The notes: a model not told the origin generated them from the sequence alone. Positions 8,721 to 18,341 are shown, counted from the first letter of the stretch. The stretch: 64,000 nt of DNA from Sphingobacterium faecium (GCF_003054045.1 NZ_QBKH01000007.1:145482-209481); one strand, 5' to 3'. Made by a program: numbers and translations.

Positions 8721-10046
8721 ATGCAGAAACGCTTTTTAAGCTCCATTACAAATAAAGTACCTCAAGTGTTATTGACTTTAGGCTTATTATACAGCTCGTC
8801 AGCAGCATTTGCGCAGAAGTCGACGTCTGCATCTCCTTATTCACAGTTCGGCTTTGGCCAAATGCGTGAAGATTTACTCCCGCAACAACGCGCTATGGGT
8901 GGTTTATCAACTGCTATTCGCTATTTTGGATCAGTATACAATACCAATCCAAGCAATCCGGCTTCTTATTCTGCAGCTCAGTTCAGTACTTTCGATGCCG
9001 GATTATATGGTAACTATACACAATTGAGCAGCAGTAACAAGTCTGATAATACCGCAGATTTTGCTTTCAGTCATATAACAATGACTTTCCCGATGAAAAA
9101 AGCGGGCGGTATCAGTATGGGGCTTTTACCTTATTCTGATTTAGGATACAACTCAAATAGTGTACAAAAGTTAGATTCTATCAATTATAGAAAAGTGTTC
9201 ACAGGAGAAGGTGGTATTACCAAAGCATACTTCGGTTACGGTGTTAATGTGACCAAAAACTTGAGCGTGGGTGCTAATATTTCTTATTTATTTGGAACAT
9301 TAAATGATTTTAGCCGAACAGAATTCCCTTATAACTATGGAGCTCTGAATGTTCAACTTCAAGATAAACGCGAGATCCAAGGTGTTAGTTTTGATTACGG
9401 AGCACAGTACTATGCAACCATCAAAAAAGAGTATTCATTAACAATTGGTTACTCTGGATCACTTAACAATGCCATCCATGACCGCACCACATCTTATACC
9501 ACGCGTATAGCACCGTCGGCGAATAGCGAAGACTCAAATATTGCATTAGATACCATTTATAGCACCGATCGCGTTAGAAGAGATCTAAACCTTCCATTGA
9601 AACATAACGTCGGGATTACATTTGCAAAAACGAACCGTTGGTTAGTAGGGGCTGAATTTAAATATGCAGATTGGTCTAAGTTTCAAGTCAGAAAAGGTGA
9701 AGCAAACTTAAAAACAAACTATGGCTTTGCTATTGGTGGACAGATCACACCAGATCCAACTTCCTTTAAATACACAAACTTAATGGATTACCGTATAGGC
9801 TTCCGTTACAATAAAACCCAATATTTTATCAACAAGCAAGATATCAATGATATGGCGATTACCTTTGGTGTGGGACTTCCATTAGCAAGAAACCCATATT
9901 CAGGAGCTTTTTCCAAAATCAATATCTCCGCAGAATTGGGACAAATGGGAACGATCAATAACAGCTTGATCAGAGAAAGATACGTAAACTTGAATGTTGG
10001 TTTCACCTTGAATGACCGTTGGTTTAGAAAGAATTCAATTGATTAA
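8721..10046 (+). CDS. Outer-membrane beta-barrel protein, FadL/OmpP1-like
   Basis: A 441-residue exported protein: signal peptide about residues 1-31 (ending SSAAFAQ), then alternating polar/aromatic strands typical of a barrel. An early NPSNPASYS segment resembles the NPA motif of FadL/OMPP1-type proteins, and the internal strands (for example SLTIGYSGSL and NVGITFAKTN) fit this. The ligand is unknown. lptC begins 13 bases after its stop codon, so the two are very likely in one operon with the PpiD-like chaperone behind them: an envelope assembly group. A TAGTTTTG box at 8566-8573 is a possible promoter, giving a leader of about 140 bases. Confidence 0.78.
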   Translation: MQKRFLSSITNKVPQVLLTLGLLYSSSAAFAQKSTSASPYSQFGFGQMREDLLPQQRAMGGLSTAIRYFGSVYNTNPSNPASYSAAQFSTFDAGLYGNYTQLSSSNKSDNTADFAFSHITMTFPMKKAGGISMGLLPYSDLGYNSNSVQKLDSINYRKVFTGEGGITKAYFGYGVNVTKNLSVGANISYLFGTLNDFSRTEFPYNYGALNVQLQDKREIQGVSFDYGAQYYATIKKEYSLTIGYSGSLNNAIHDRTTSYTTRIAPSANSEDSNIALDTIYSTDRVRRDLNLPLKHNVGITFAKTNRWLVGAEFKYADWSKFQVRKGEANLKTNYGFAIGGQITPDPTSFKYTNLMDYRIGFRYNKTQYFINKQDINDMAITFGVGLPLARNPYSGAFSKINISAELGQMGTINNSLIRERYVNLNVGFTLNDRWFRKNSID

Positions 10047-10059
10047 TCAAGAGATAGTT

Positions 10060-10668
10060 ATGGCAACGCATACAATTGCCTCAAAAAAGCATTATACATT
10101 GCCTCTACTGCTCCTTCTTGCAGTAGGGGCAATATTCTTTACAGCATGTGAACCCGATCTCAAGGAAGTGGATCGCATTGCAAATCTTAAAAAAGAAGAG
10201 GCTGTAGATATTTCCCGTCATGTCAATGTGATCTACAGCGATTCTACTGTCGTAAAAGCAGAGATGAGCGCACCGGAAATGCGGATCAAACATGACAGTA
10301 CACAAGTCTATGAATTTCCGCAGGGAATAAAAATCATATTCTACGACAAAGATGTACGCGAGACCCAAAGGATCACCTCCGATTATGCCATTCAACATGA
10401 AGCTGCAAAGACAACAACCTTTAAAAAGAATGTTGTCGTAACAATGGCAGATGGATCCATCATCAAAACAGATGAAATCATCTACGATGAAGCAAACGAA
10501 TCTTTTTACAATCACATGCCGATAACGGCTTATTTCAAAGACAATAGAGGAAATCTACAAGGCTCGTCATTCACCTCAGATAAGGATTTTAAGAAAATAA
10601 ATATCCAAAATTCAACCGGAGTGATGATCGTCAAAGACAATAGTATGTTCCCTTCATTTGGTCAATAA
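10060..10668 (+). CDS. lptC: LPS export component LptC (lipoprotein form)
   Basis: LptC is part of the periplasmic bridge that passes lipopolysaccharide from the LptBFG transporter to LptA and the outer membrane. The 202-residue product has an N-terminal hydrophobic segment ending in a lipobox-like FFTAC, then a beta-jellyroll region with the pattern seen in Bacteroidota LptC (RHVNVIYSDSTVVKAEMSAP, then TQVYEFPQGI, then a KTDEIIYDE stretch). I take the ATG at 10060; an earlier in-frame ATG at 10012 lies inside the upstream gene and would put a charged extension before the signal segment. The lipoprotein signal differs from the plain membrane anchor of E. coli LptC but is common in this phylum. 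Confidence 0.88.
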   Translation: MATHTIASKKHYTLPLLLLLAVGAIFFTACEPDLKEVDRIANLKKEEAVDISRHVNVIYSDSTVVKAEMSAPEMRIKHDSTQVYEFPQGIKIIFYDKDVRETQRITSDYAIQHEAAKTTTFKKNVVVTMADGSIIKTDEIIYDEANESFYNHMPITAYFKDNRGNLQGSSFTSDKDFKKINIQNSTGVMIVKDNSMFPSFGQ

Positions 10669-10829
10669 AATCCGATCAAAACAAATTTGAATGAAATAAG
10701 TTTCGCTTAATCAGAAATTATTACTCTTTTTTTTATAAAAATTGTATCTTGCACCGCATTTAGGCATACTATTTCCTAAATAATGGTATTAACAAGTATT
10801 TAAACAATAATAAACACAATAAACAGACT

Positions 10830-12935
10830 ATGGGATTAATGAGCTTTTTGCGCAACCGAGCTGGTTTCATATTAACAGGAGCTATGGCTGTGGCAATTCT
10901 AGCATTTTTATTAGGAGATGTTGTCAAATCTGGAACTCCGTTTTGGGCTAAAAACCAAAATCGCGTAGGAGAAATAAACGGAGAGAAAATCGATGTACAA
11001 GAATTCAACCAACAAGTTGATCAAACAGCAGAAATGTTTAAACAACAAATGGGTGGAAACTTGACTCCTCAAATGAAATCATATGCTGTACAACAGGTAT
11101 GGAATCAACTGTTGCAAAAAGAAATCCTAAAAGGTGAAATCGAAAAAATCGGTTTAGAGGTTAGTAAAAATGAATTGAATGATTTAGTAACGGGTAAGAA
11201 TCCTTCCAATCAAATCGTTCAAGCTTTTACAGATCCGCAAACGGGACAATTTAATCGCAACCAGCTTGTCACATTCATTTCACAAGTAAATACCTCTGGT
11301 AATGCTCAGGCTGCTCAACAATGGGAAATGTTATTAGCTGCTGTTAAAGAAGAACGTCTAAACAACAAATACACAAGTTTATTAAACAACAGTGTATACG
11401 TCACTTCTTTAGAGGCTAACGATGAATATCAACAACGCAATAAATTAGCAAATTTCAAATACGTATTATTGGATTATGCATCAGTTAAAGATAGTGAAAT
11501 CAAAATCACGGATGCTGACTACCAAGCTTATTACGATGAGCATAAAAACTCATTCAAAAATCAAGAAGAAACACGCACTGTACAATATGTAGTAGTTGAT
11601 GCTCGCCCAACAGCAAAAGATATCAATTTTGCAAAAGAGACGATCAACAAATTAAAAGCAGAATTAGCGACTTCTACAAACGATTCATTATTTGCTTCGA
11701 TCAACTCCGATAATAAATACCCATATACTTTTGTTAAGAAAGGTCAATTAAGTCCTGCTTTAGACTCTGTTCTTTTCAATGTTCCTGCTGGAACAATTGT
11801 AGGTCCTTATGAATCTAATGGTTTATTTGAAATTGCAAAAGTTGCACAAACGACTGTAGGTCCAGATTCGGTAAAAGCAAGTCACATCCTATTGAATGCG
11901 ACTGCAGAAGGCGGTGTTCAGAAAGCATTAGCAAAAGCTGACTCGATCAAAGGTTTATTGGCTAAAGGGGAGAGCTTCTCTTCACTAGCAGTTCAATTTA
12001 GTACTGACGAGGGTAGTAAAATAAATGGTGGAGAATTAGGAACTTTTGCACGTGGCCGTATGGTCCCTGTTTTTGACAATGCAGTTTTTAATGGAAAAAC
12101 AGGTGATATCAAAGTAGTGGAATCACAATTTGGTGTACATATCATCAAAATCGAAAATCAAATTGGTTCTGCAAAATACGTTAAAGCGGCAATCGTAGAT
12201 AAGGCGATTATCAGCGGCAAAGAAACTTTAAGCAATGCGCATAGTAAAGCCAATGCATTCTTAACAGTTGCTACAGAACAAAACTTCGCTCAAGAAGCTC
12301 AAAAATTAGGTTTAAAAGCAGCAACGGCTTCTCGTGTGTTAGCGATGGACAACACATTAGATGGTAATGAAGCTCCTAGAGAATTGATCAAATGGGCTTT
12401 CGAAGCTAAAAAAGGAGAGATCTCGGATCGCGTTTTTGAAACAGAACAATCTTATATCTTAGCACATCTTGTAGACGTTCAACCTAAAGGTGTTTTACCT
12501 TTGGCAGCTGTGAAAAAAGATATTGAGCCTGCGGTTAAAAATGCCGTAAAAGCAAAATTACTAACAGAAAAAATGAATGCTGCGTTAAGTGGAGCTGCTT
12601 CTCTTGATCAGGTAGGGCAAAAATTAGGTAAAACTCCAGTAGCTGTTGAAAATATCGTATTGGCAAATCCAGTTATCCCTGGAGTATCTTTAGAAAACAA
12701 AGTGGTAGGTACTGTATTTGGTTTACAACCAAACAAACCATCTAAAGCCATTGAAGGTGCACAAGGTGTATACGCTGTTCAAGTGAATGGCTTTGTTAAC
12801 CCTGCTGCTATTCCTGATTTAAATGCTCAGAAAAAACAAATTTTAGCTGGAAAACTTCAACGTTCATGGGCTTCTATTTTCAAAGCTTTACAAGATAAAT
12901 CAGAAATCACTGACAATCGCGTGAAATTCTTTTAA
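10830..12935 (+). CDS. PpiD/SurA-like peptidyl-prolyl isomerase
   Basis: A 701-residue periplasmic folding factor anchored by one N-terminal helix (about residues 11-31). The order is membrane anchor, SurA-type N-terminal chaperone region (about 40-330) and a parvulin rotamase domain (about 348-445, with VKASHILL at its start and GGELGTFARGRMVPVFDNAVF in parts across the active site), then a long C-terminal region. This is PpiD architecture: a chaperone at the Sec translocon exit that helps outer-membrane proteins. It follows lptC and a barrel protein on the same strand, about 160 bases after lptC. A GC-rich terminator follows at 12958-12986. Confidence 0.92.
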   Translation: MGLMSFLRNRAGFILTGAMAVAILAFLLGDVVKSGTPFWAKNQNRVGEINGEKIDVQEFNQQVDQTAEMFKQQMGGNLTPQMKSYAVQQVWNQLLQKEILKGEIEKIGLEVSKNELNDLVTGKNPSNQIVQAFTDPQTGQFNRNQLVTFISQVNTSGNAQAAQQWEMLLAAVKEERLNNKYTSLLNNSVYVTSLEANDEYQQRNKLANFKYVLLDYASVKDSEIKITDADYQAYYDEHKNSFKNQEETRTVQYVVVDARPTAKDINFAKETINKLKAELATSTNDSLFASINSDNKYPYTFVKKGQLSPALDSVLFNVPAGTIVGPYESNGLFEIAKVAQTTVGPDSVKASHILLNATAEGGVQKALAKADSIKGLLAKGESFSSLAVQFSTDEGSKINGGELGTFARGRMVPVFDNAVFNGKTGDIKVVESQFGVHIIKIENQIGSAKYVKAAIVDKAIISGKETLSNAHSKANAFLTVATEQNFAQEAQKLGLKAATASRVLAMDNTLDGNEAPRELIKWAFEAKKGEISDRVFETEQSYILAHLVDVQPKGVLPLAAVKKDIEPAVKNAVKAKLLTEKMNAALSGAASLDQVGQKLGKTPVAVENIVLANPVIPGVSLENKVVGTVFGLQPNKPSKAIEGAQGVYAVQVNGFVNPAAIPDLNAQKKQILAGKLQRSWASIFKALQDKSEITDNRVKFF

Positions 12936-12948
12936 GATATTTTTAATT

Positions 12949-12986
12949 AACTTTGTAGCCGGACGAGTATATCGTCCGGCTTTTTT
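12949..12986 (+). terminator. Strong hairpin terminator, preceded by a -7 box
   Basis: Perfect 9-base arms (12958-12966, 12972-12980) with a five-base loop and six T's end the isomerase gene. A perfect TAACTTTG -7 box lies just before it at 12949-12956, so a transcript for the next gene could also begin with this hairpin. Confidence 0.8.
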
Positions 12987-12996
12987 ATTATTTGAT

Positions 12997-13509
12997 ATGG
13001 ATATTCAAACTGACATTGTAAATAAAGTTGCTCAAAGTGGTATCATCACCGTTGATCTGGCAAAATTCAAACCGACAGGTGAACTTGTCGAGTATGATAT
13101 CAAGGATAATCTTTTTCATGGCTTGATCTTAAAAGAGAAAGACTTTAGAGATTTTATCAAAACCCACGACTGGGCGGCCTATACAGGTAAACATGTAGCC
13201 ATTACATGTTCTTCTGATGCAATCGTTCAAACTTGGGCATATATGCTATTGGCAACCAAATTAGAACCATTTGCAACAACTGTAGTATTTGGAGATCTGG
13301 ATGAGTTAGAACGCATCCTATATGCCAAATCTATTGCTGAAATCGATATGACAGCATATACAGACCAACGGGTGGTCGTGAAAGGTTGTGGCGATATCAA
13401 AATTCCTGAATCTGCCTTTGTACAATTTTCTACGAGCTTGGCCAAAGTAGCTAAAAGTATCATGTATGGAGAACCCTGTTCTACCGTTCCCGTGTTTAAA
13501 CGTAAATAG
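12997..13509 (+). CDS. DUF2480-family protein
   Basis: A 170-residue soluble protein without signal peptide or membrane helix. The sequence matches the Bacteroidota-specific DUF2480 family, for example the segments DIVNKVAQSGIITVDL and FHGLILKEKDFR near the start and a C-terminal VVVKGCGDIKIPESA. No function is known and no catalytic motif stands out; a conserved Cys sits in the GCG turn. It lies between the isomerase terminator and a DUF3108 gene. The ATG at 12997 is well supported by the family N-terminus. Confidence 0.82.
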   Translation: MDIQTDIVNKVAQSGIITVDLAKFKPTGELVEYDIKDNLFHGLILKEKDFRDFIKTHDWAAYTGKHVAITCSSDAIVQTWAYMLLATKLEPFATTVVFGDLDELERILYAKSIAEIDMTAYTDQRVVVKGCGDIKIPESAFVQFSTSLAKVAKSIMYGEPCSTVPVFKRK

Positions 13510-13550
13510 CGGTATTCGTAATTTCAAAATATTTTTGTATTCTTACGTAT

Positions 13551-14336
13551 ATGAAAAAGCTAGTCTCGTTAACACTCTTAGTGCTCAGTTTCTGCGGTCA
13601 GATATTTGCTCAAGAACTCCCTCATTTAAAAGAATCTGCATTTAAAGGCGGTGAAAAATTGCAATATAAGTTGAAATACGGATTTTTATCTGCAGCCACA
13701 GGTTTATTAACGGTAACAGATACTAAAAGTGGTAATGGTGCACCTGCATTCAGATTGTATGCAACAGGCAAGACAGCGGGAGCTTTTGCTTTGTACACCG
13801 TAAAAAATGAATACAATTCATATATTGATGGCAAGTCCTACCTCCCTTATTACTATACCGAAAATATAAGAGAAGGCGGATACAGACGTAATGACAAGGT
13901 AACGTTCGATCAGAAAACAAGAGCAGTAAGTGGAAACAAGGGCGACTTTAAAAGTACAGTTTCACAAACTTTTGATTTATTATCAGCCTATTATTTTGCA
14001 AGAAACTTGGATCTCTCATCTGTCAAAGCAGGAGATTCTTTTAAATTAACCTATTTCTTAAATGACGAGATTGCAACTTTAGGGATCAAATATATTGGTG
14101 TTGAAACCATAAAAACAGATTTAGGATCTTTAGAATGTCTTAAATTCAGTCCGGAGATAAAACCAGGCAGAATTTTCAAGAAAAACAGTAAGTTATATCT
14201 TTGGGTCACCAATGATGGAAACCGTATTCCGGTAAAAGCTAACGTAGACATTTTGATAGGCTCTGTAACATTAGAACTTATACAAGCCGATGGCTTGAAA
14301 CATAAACTTGGCCAAAGGGCGAGTTATTCAAAATAA
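13551..14336 (+). CDS. DUF3108-domain exported protein
   Basis: A 261-residue protein with a signal peptide (about residues 1-20, ending QIFAQ) followed by a beta-rich domain of the DUF3108 type: the opening GGEKLQYKLKYGFL, then a TAGAFALYTVKNEY segment and a C-terminal IPVKANVDILIGSV stretch. Such proteins are probably periplasmic or lipid-binding, but the function is unknown. A TATTTTTG box at 13530-13537 lies 13 bases before the ATG. The DUF3109 gene follows after 8 bases, so the two are probably co-transcribed. Confidence 0.82.
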   Translation: MKKLVSLTLLVLSFCGQIFAQELPHLKESAFKGGEKLQYKLKYGFLSAATGLLTVTDTKSGNGAPAFRLYATGKTAGAFALYTVKNEYNSYIDGKSYLPYYYTENIREGGYRRNDKVTFDQKTRAVSGNKGDFKSTVSQTFDLLSAYYFARNLDLSSVKAGDSFKLTYFLNDEIATLGIKYIGVETIKTDLGSLECLKFSPEIKPGRIFKKNSKLYLWVTNDGNRIPVKANVDILIGSVTLELIQADGLKHKLGQRASYSK

Positions 14337-14344
14337 ATAATATC

Positions 14345-14908
14345 ATGATAGAAGTAGGAAATGTATTAGTGCACGAAGATTTGATTAACAATGATTTCGT
14401 ATGCAATCTTTCCAAATGCAAAGGCATTTGCTGTATAGAAGGGGATTCTGGCGCTCCATTGAAACAAAATGAGCTGGCTATACTCGAGGAGATCTATCCA
14501 AAAGTAAAACCTTATATGACAGCTAAAGGCATAGAGGCAATAGAAGAGCAAGGGACACATGTGATCGATATGGATGGTGATTTAACCACGCCATGTGTGG
14601 ATGGAAATAAAGAATGTGCGTATGTCACATGGGAAAACGGAATTACAAAATGTGCCATCGAGAAAGCCTATGAGCTAGGAGATATCAATTGGAAAAAACC
14701 AATTTCATGTCACCTCTACCCTATCCGTACGACCAACTATCCTGAATTTGATGTACTTCATTATGACAGATGGCATATTTGCAAAGACGCTTGTACATTC
14801 GGCAAAGAGCTACAGGTCCCTGTGTACAAGTTCCTTAAAGATCCATTGATCCGCGAGTATGGTGACGAATGGTACCAAAAATTAGAAAATGCCGTAGATT
14901 CATTATAA
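14345..14908 (+). CDS. DUF3109-family cysteine-rich protein
   Basis: A 187-residue cytosolic protein with ten cysteines at 20, 25, 29, 30, 84, 91, 103, 122, 146 and 150, arranged in clusters (CNLSKCKGICC, then SCHLYPIR, then CKDAC). This is the DUF3109 family, related in style to the YkgJ-type zinc or iron-sulfur proteins. The cysteine layout argues for a bound metal cluster, which is inference. Function is unknown. It starts 8 bases after the DUF3108 gene and precedes a prenyl diphosphate synthase by about 60 bases. Confidence 0.85.
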   Translation: MIEVGNVLVHEDLINNDFVCNLSKCKGICCIEGDSGAPLKQNELAILEEIYPKVKPYMTAKGIEAIEEQGTHVIDMDGDLTTPCVDGNKECAYVTWENGITKCAIEKAYELGDINWKKPISCHLYPIRTTNYPEFDVLHYDRWHICKDACTFGKELQVPVYKFLKDPLIREYGDEWYQKLENAVDSL

Positions 14909-14966
14909 TCTATTGCTTATATTTATAGACATTTAAGGAGATAACAGTGGTTTTTAACCATCTTTC

Positions 14967-15938
14967 ATGCTGAAATTAAAAGAAATACAACGTCCCATCC
15001 TCAAGGAATTGGCAACTTTTGAAACTGAATTTAAAGCTTCAATGAAAAGTTCCATTCCTCTGTTAGATCGTATTACAGGATATATTGTAAAAACCAAAGG
15101 AAAACAGATGCGTCCAATGTTTGTTTTCTTTTCGGCAGGTCTCTGTAACGGTATAAAAGACTCAACCTATCGTGGTGCTTCATTAGTCGAATTACTGCAT
15201 ACCGCTTCATTAGTACATGATGACGTCGTGGACAATGCCAATGAACGTAGAGGCTTCTTTTCTGTAAATGCGCTTTGGAAAAACAAAGTATCCGTATTGG
15301 TTGGAGATTTTTTACTTTCAAAAGGATTACTACTTTCGGTAAAACATCAGGAATACGATTTGCTAAAAATTGTTTCAGAGGCTGTCGAACAAATGAGTGA
15401 AGGCGAATTATTACAGATTGAAAAAGCACGAAAACTAGATATCGAAGAGTCAATTTATTTTGAAGTCATCCGTCAAAAGACAGCCTCATTGATTGCGTCC
15501 TGTTGTGCTTGCGGAGCTTCTTCTTCTGGAGCTGATGCAGAAACAGTAAAAAAGCTCCATACTTTTGGTGAAAAAATCGGAATCGCTTTTCAGATAAAAG
15601 ATGATTTATTTGATTTTGGAATAGATGATGTAGGCAAACCACTCGGTAATGATATCAAGGAGAAAAAAATGACTTTGCCGCTCATATATGCTTTGAATCA
15701 ATCCGATAAATCGGAAAAAAGAAGAATTATCAATTTGGTAAAAAACCATAGTGAAGACAACAAAAAAGTAGCAGAAGTCATTGCCTTCGTAAGACAAAGT
15801 GGAGGATTGGAATATGCAACTGAAAAAATGTTGGATTACCAAAAAGATGCTTTTAAAATATTAGATGAATTTCCTGATAATCAATATAAAACAGGATTAC
15901 TAGAACTTGTCAAATTTACAACTGAAAGAAAAAAATAG
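14967..15938 (+). CDS. Long-chain polyprenyl diphosphate synthase
   Basis: A 323-residue trans-isoprenyl diphosphate synthase, which adds isopentenyl units to allylic diphosphates. Both aspartate-rich motifs are intact: DDVVD at 85-89 and DDLFD at 212-216. KxRP-type residues near 50 (KQMRPM) bind the diphosphate. Length and motif spacing fit the octaprenyl/solanesyl (IspB) group that makes the menaquinone side chain, rather than farnesyl or geranylgeranyl synthases, but chain length cannot be read with certainty. TerC follows after only 3 bases, suggesting one transcript. Confidence 0.9.
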   Translation: MLKLKEIQRPILKELATFETEFKASMKSSIPLLDRITGYIVKTKGKQMRPMFVFFSAGLCNGIKDSTYRGASLVELLHTASLVHDDVVDNANERRGFFSVNALWKNKVSVLVGDFLLSKGLLLSVKHQEYDLLKIVSEAVEQMSEGELLQIEKARKLDIEESIYFEVIRQKTASLIASCCACGASSSGADAETVKKLHTFGEKIGIAFQIKDDLFDFGIDDVGKPLGNDIKEKKMTLPLIYALNQSDKSEKRRIINLVKNHSEDNKKVAEVIAFVRQSGGLEYATEKMLDYQKDAFKILDEFPDNQYKTGLLELVKFTTERKK

Positions 15939-15941
15939 AAA

Positions 15942-17000
15942 ATGAGTCACGAGATCATGTTTTTTGGAGGATTTTTAATCTTCATTATTTTAATGTTAGC
16001 GATCGATTTAGGTGTGTTTTCAAAAGGAGACAAAACTGTATCCCTAAAAAGTGCCGCCATCATGAGTTTTATCTGGGTACTCTTAGCCTTAGGATTTTAC
16101 TGGGTATTACGTCACTATGGCCACGAACTGCACAATATTCATGATTTAGATCACTTACAACAAGTCATCAAAGCCCATCTACATGATGTTAAAATCATTC
16201 CTGGGGATCTAGAGGGAAGCATCGCATTATATAATAATAACCTTGCTTTAGAATTTATCACAGGCTATGTGGTCGAATATGCACTATCTGTTGATAATAT
16301 CTTCGTCATGGTACTCCTATTTTCATCTTTCGGTATACCAGAGCGTTACTACCATAAAGTATTGGTATGGGGAGTTATTGGAGCCGTACTCATGCGCTTT
16401 ATCTTCATTTTCCTAGGCGCTGCCTTGATAACAAAATTTGGTTGGATCTTATACATCTTCGGTGGATTCTTATTGATTACCGGCATCAAGATGTTCTTAA
16501 ATAGAAATCAAGAAGATGAAGTAGATCCACAAAATCACCCTGTTGTAAAATTTGCCTCGAAATATTTTAAAGTAACACCAAAACTAGATGGAGGACACTT
16601 CTTCCACGTAGAAAACGGAGTGAAATATATGACTCCATTATTCTTGGTTTTACTGGTGATCGAATTTACAGATTTGATCTTCGCAGTAGATTCAATCCCT
16701 GCAATCTTCTCCGTGACAAAAGATGCTTACGTCGTATTTTTCTCCAATATCTTTGCGGTACTGGGTTTACGTTCTATGTTCTTCTTATTGGTCAATATCA
16801 TCCACAAGTTCCATTACTTAAAGGTAGGATTAGCATTTTTATTAATATTTATCGGTTTGAAAATGTTACTTCACCATTGGCTAGTACAAATTGGTTTCTC
16901 CACATCCCATTCGTTGATCATCATCGTTAGCATTTTAGTGATTAGCGTAGTTGCATCCTTAATGTTTCCGAAGAAACAAGATCTCAAAATAGAAAATTAA
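15942..17000 (+). CDS. TerC/Alx-family membrane protein, His-rich loop
   Basis: A 352-residue polytopic membrane protein of the TerC family. Members are named for tellurite resistance; several (Alx, MntP-like action) export manganese, so metal export is the likely role. Seen: EFITGYVVEYALSVDN and VIEFTDLIFAVDSIPAI, the two acidic membrane motifs that define the family. Between the second and third helices lies a loop with seven His at 58, 61, 64, 67, 71, 79 and 81, which is unusual for the family as I know it. It starts 3 bases after the prenyl synthase gene and ends in a stem-loop. Confidence 0.9.
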   Translation: MSHEIMFFGGFLIFIILMLAIDLGVFSKGDKTVSLKSAAIMSFIWVLLALGFYWVLRHYGHELHNIHDLDHLQQVIKAHLHDVKIIPGDLEGSIALYNNNLALEFITGYVVEYALSVDNIFVMVLLFSSFGIPERYYHKVLVWGVIGAVLMRFIFIFLGAALITKFGWILYIFGGFLLITGIKMFLNRNQEDEVDPQNHPVVKFASKYFKVTPKLDGGHFFHVENGVKYMTPLFLVLLVIEFTDLIFAVDSIPAIFSVTKDAYVVFFSNIFAVLGLRSMFFLLVNIIHKFHYLKVGLAFLLIFIGLKMLLHHWLVQIGFSTSHSLIIIVSILVISVVASLMFPKKQDLKIEN

Positions 17001-17033
17001 CAAACAACGGGGCTTTAAAAGCCCCGTTGTTTG
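17001..17033 (+). terminator. Long-stem terminator after the TerC gene
   Basis: Perfect 15-base arms (17001-17015, 17019-17033) with a three-base loop. There is no long T-run, but the T-rich outer end of the stem (ttgtttgtt) may serve. Confidence 0.7.
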
Positions 17034-17130
17034 TTCAGCACAATTTTATTACAATCAATTTGAACGATTCGCACACTGATAACTGAATTTATTTTTAATT
17101 TAGCATTATAAAATCATTAACATTTAAAAA

Positions 17131-18318
17131 ATGAATTGGAATAAATCACTCGTATTAGCAGCATCCCTATTTGCGGCTTCATTACAAGTAGTACAGGCTC
17201 AGGACAATTTAATTAATGCCCTAAAAACAAATCAAAATGATAACAGTAAAGCAGGATTTACTTTTACTGAAATCATTAATTTAAAAAATACTTCTGTTAA
17301 AAATCAAGGTTCTTCCGGTACATGTTGGTCTTACTCGGGCAACTCGTTTTTAGAGTCAGAAATGATCAGAATGGGAAAAGAGCCCGTTGAGATTTCACAG
17401 ATTTTCTCTGCTCGTAATACCTATTTAGGTAAAGCCAAAAATTACGTTCGTTTACACGGTGGATTGTCTTTAGGTGAAGGTGGTCAATTTCATGATGTTT
17501 TAAATGCATTCCGTCACTACGGTGCTTTGCCACAGACAGAGTACACAGGTCTACACTATGGATCTGATAAAAATAACTTCGGCGAGATGACCAATATGTT
17601 GGATGCTATGTTAGCTACTTTTGTAAAGAGCAAAACATTAACGCCAAACTGGGAAAAGGCATATACTGCGGCAATGGACTCGTATTTAGGTGAAGTCCCT
17701 AAAAACTTCCAATACAAAGGTAAAAGCTATACTCCTCGTACATTTGCTGATCAAGTGATTGGTATCAAACCAGACGAATACGTAGGTATAGCCTCTGTTA
17801 CCGATCAACCTTACTACAATAAATTTGTATTATTGATTCCTGATAACTGGTCATTTGATAATTTTTATAATGTTCAAATCAATGATTTGACTGATATCAT
17901 TGACAATGCATTGAATAATGGATATACAGTAGCTTGGGCAACAGATGTCTCTGAGAAAAGCTTTAGCTGGAAAAATGGTGTGGCATATGTACCTGCAAAA
18001 CCATACGAGCAGATGACTCCACAAGAACAACAAGAAATGTTTGTTGGTCCTAAACCGGAAGCAAAAATTACAGCTGAAGAAAGACAAAAAGCATTTGATA
18101 ACTACCAAACAACGGATGATCATGGTATGCACATCGTTGGATTGGCTAAAGATCAAACAGGTAAAGAATACTATATCGTTAAAAACTCGTGGGGTGTAAC
18201 CAACGATTATAAAGGTTACTTGTACGTAACAAAAGAATTTGTTCGTTACAAAACAACATCACTTTTAGTTCATAAAGACGGTATTCAAAAAGATTTAAAG
18301 TCTAAAATGAAGATCTAA
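17131..18318 (+). CDS. Exported papain-fold (C1) aminopeptidase, PepC-like
   Basis: A 395-residue cysteine peptidase of the bleomycin hydrolase/aminopeptidase C group. The catalytic residues are present: Cys65 in GSSGTCWSYS, His334 in DDHGMHIVG and Asn352 in KNSWG, with the oxyanion Gln in VKNQG just before the Cys. Unlike cytosolic PepC it has a signal peptide (about residues 1-23, ending VQAQ), so it is periplasmic or secreted; this is a common variant in Bacteroidota. It stands alone, bounded by the TerC terminator and its own strong terminator at 18342-18381. Confidence 0.92.
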   Translation: MNWNKSLVLAASLFAASLQVVQAQDNLINALKTNQNDNSKAGFTFTEIINLKNTSVKNQGSSGTCWSYSGNSFLESEMIRMGKEPVEISQIFSARNTYLGKAKNYVRLHGGLSLGEGGQFHDVLNAFRHYGALPQTEYTGLHYGSDKNNFGEMTNMLDAMLATFVKSKTLTPNWEKAYTAAMDSYLGEVPKNFQYKGKSYTPRTFADQVIGIKPDEYVGIASVTDQPYYNKFVLLIPDNWSFDNFYNVQINDLTDIIDNALNNGYTVAWATDVSEKSFSWKNGVAYVPAKPYEQMTPQEQQEMFVGPKPEAKITAEERQKAFDNYQTTDDHGMHIVGLAKDQTGKEYYIVKNSWGVTNDYKGYLYVTKEFVRYKTTSLLVHKDGIQKDLKSKMKI

Positions 18319-18341
18319 TCCCACATAAACGAAGATTATAA

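Noticed and set aside
10105..10515. 136-codon Cys-rich open frame on the minus strand inside lptC
   Set aside because: It is antisense to lptC, and the cysteines come from the complement of lptC codons; no signal of translation.
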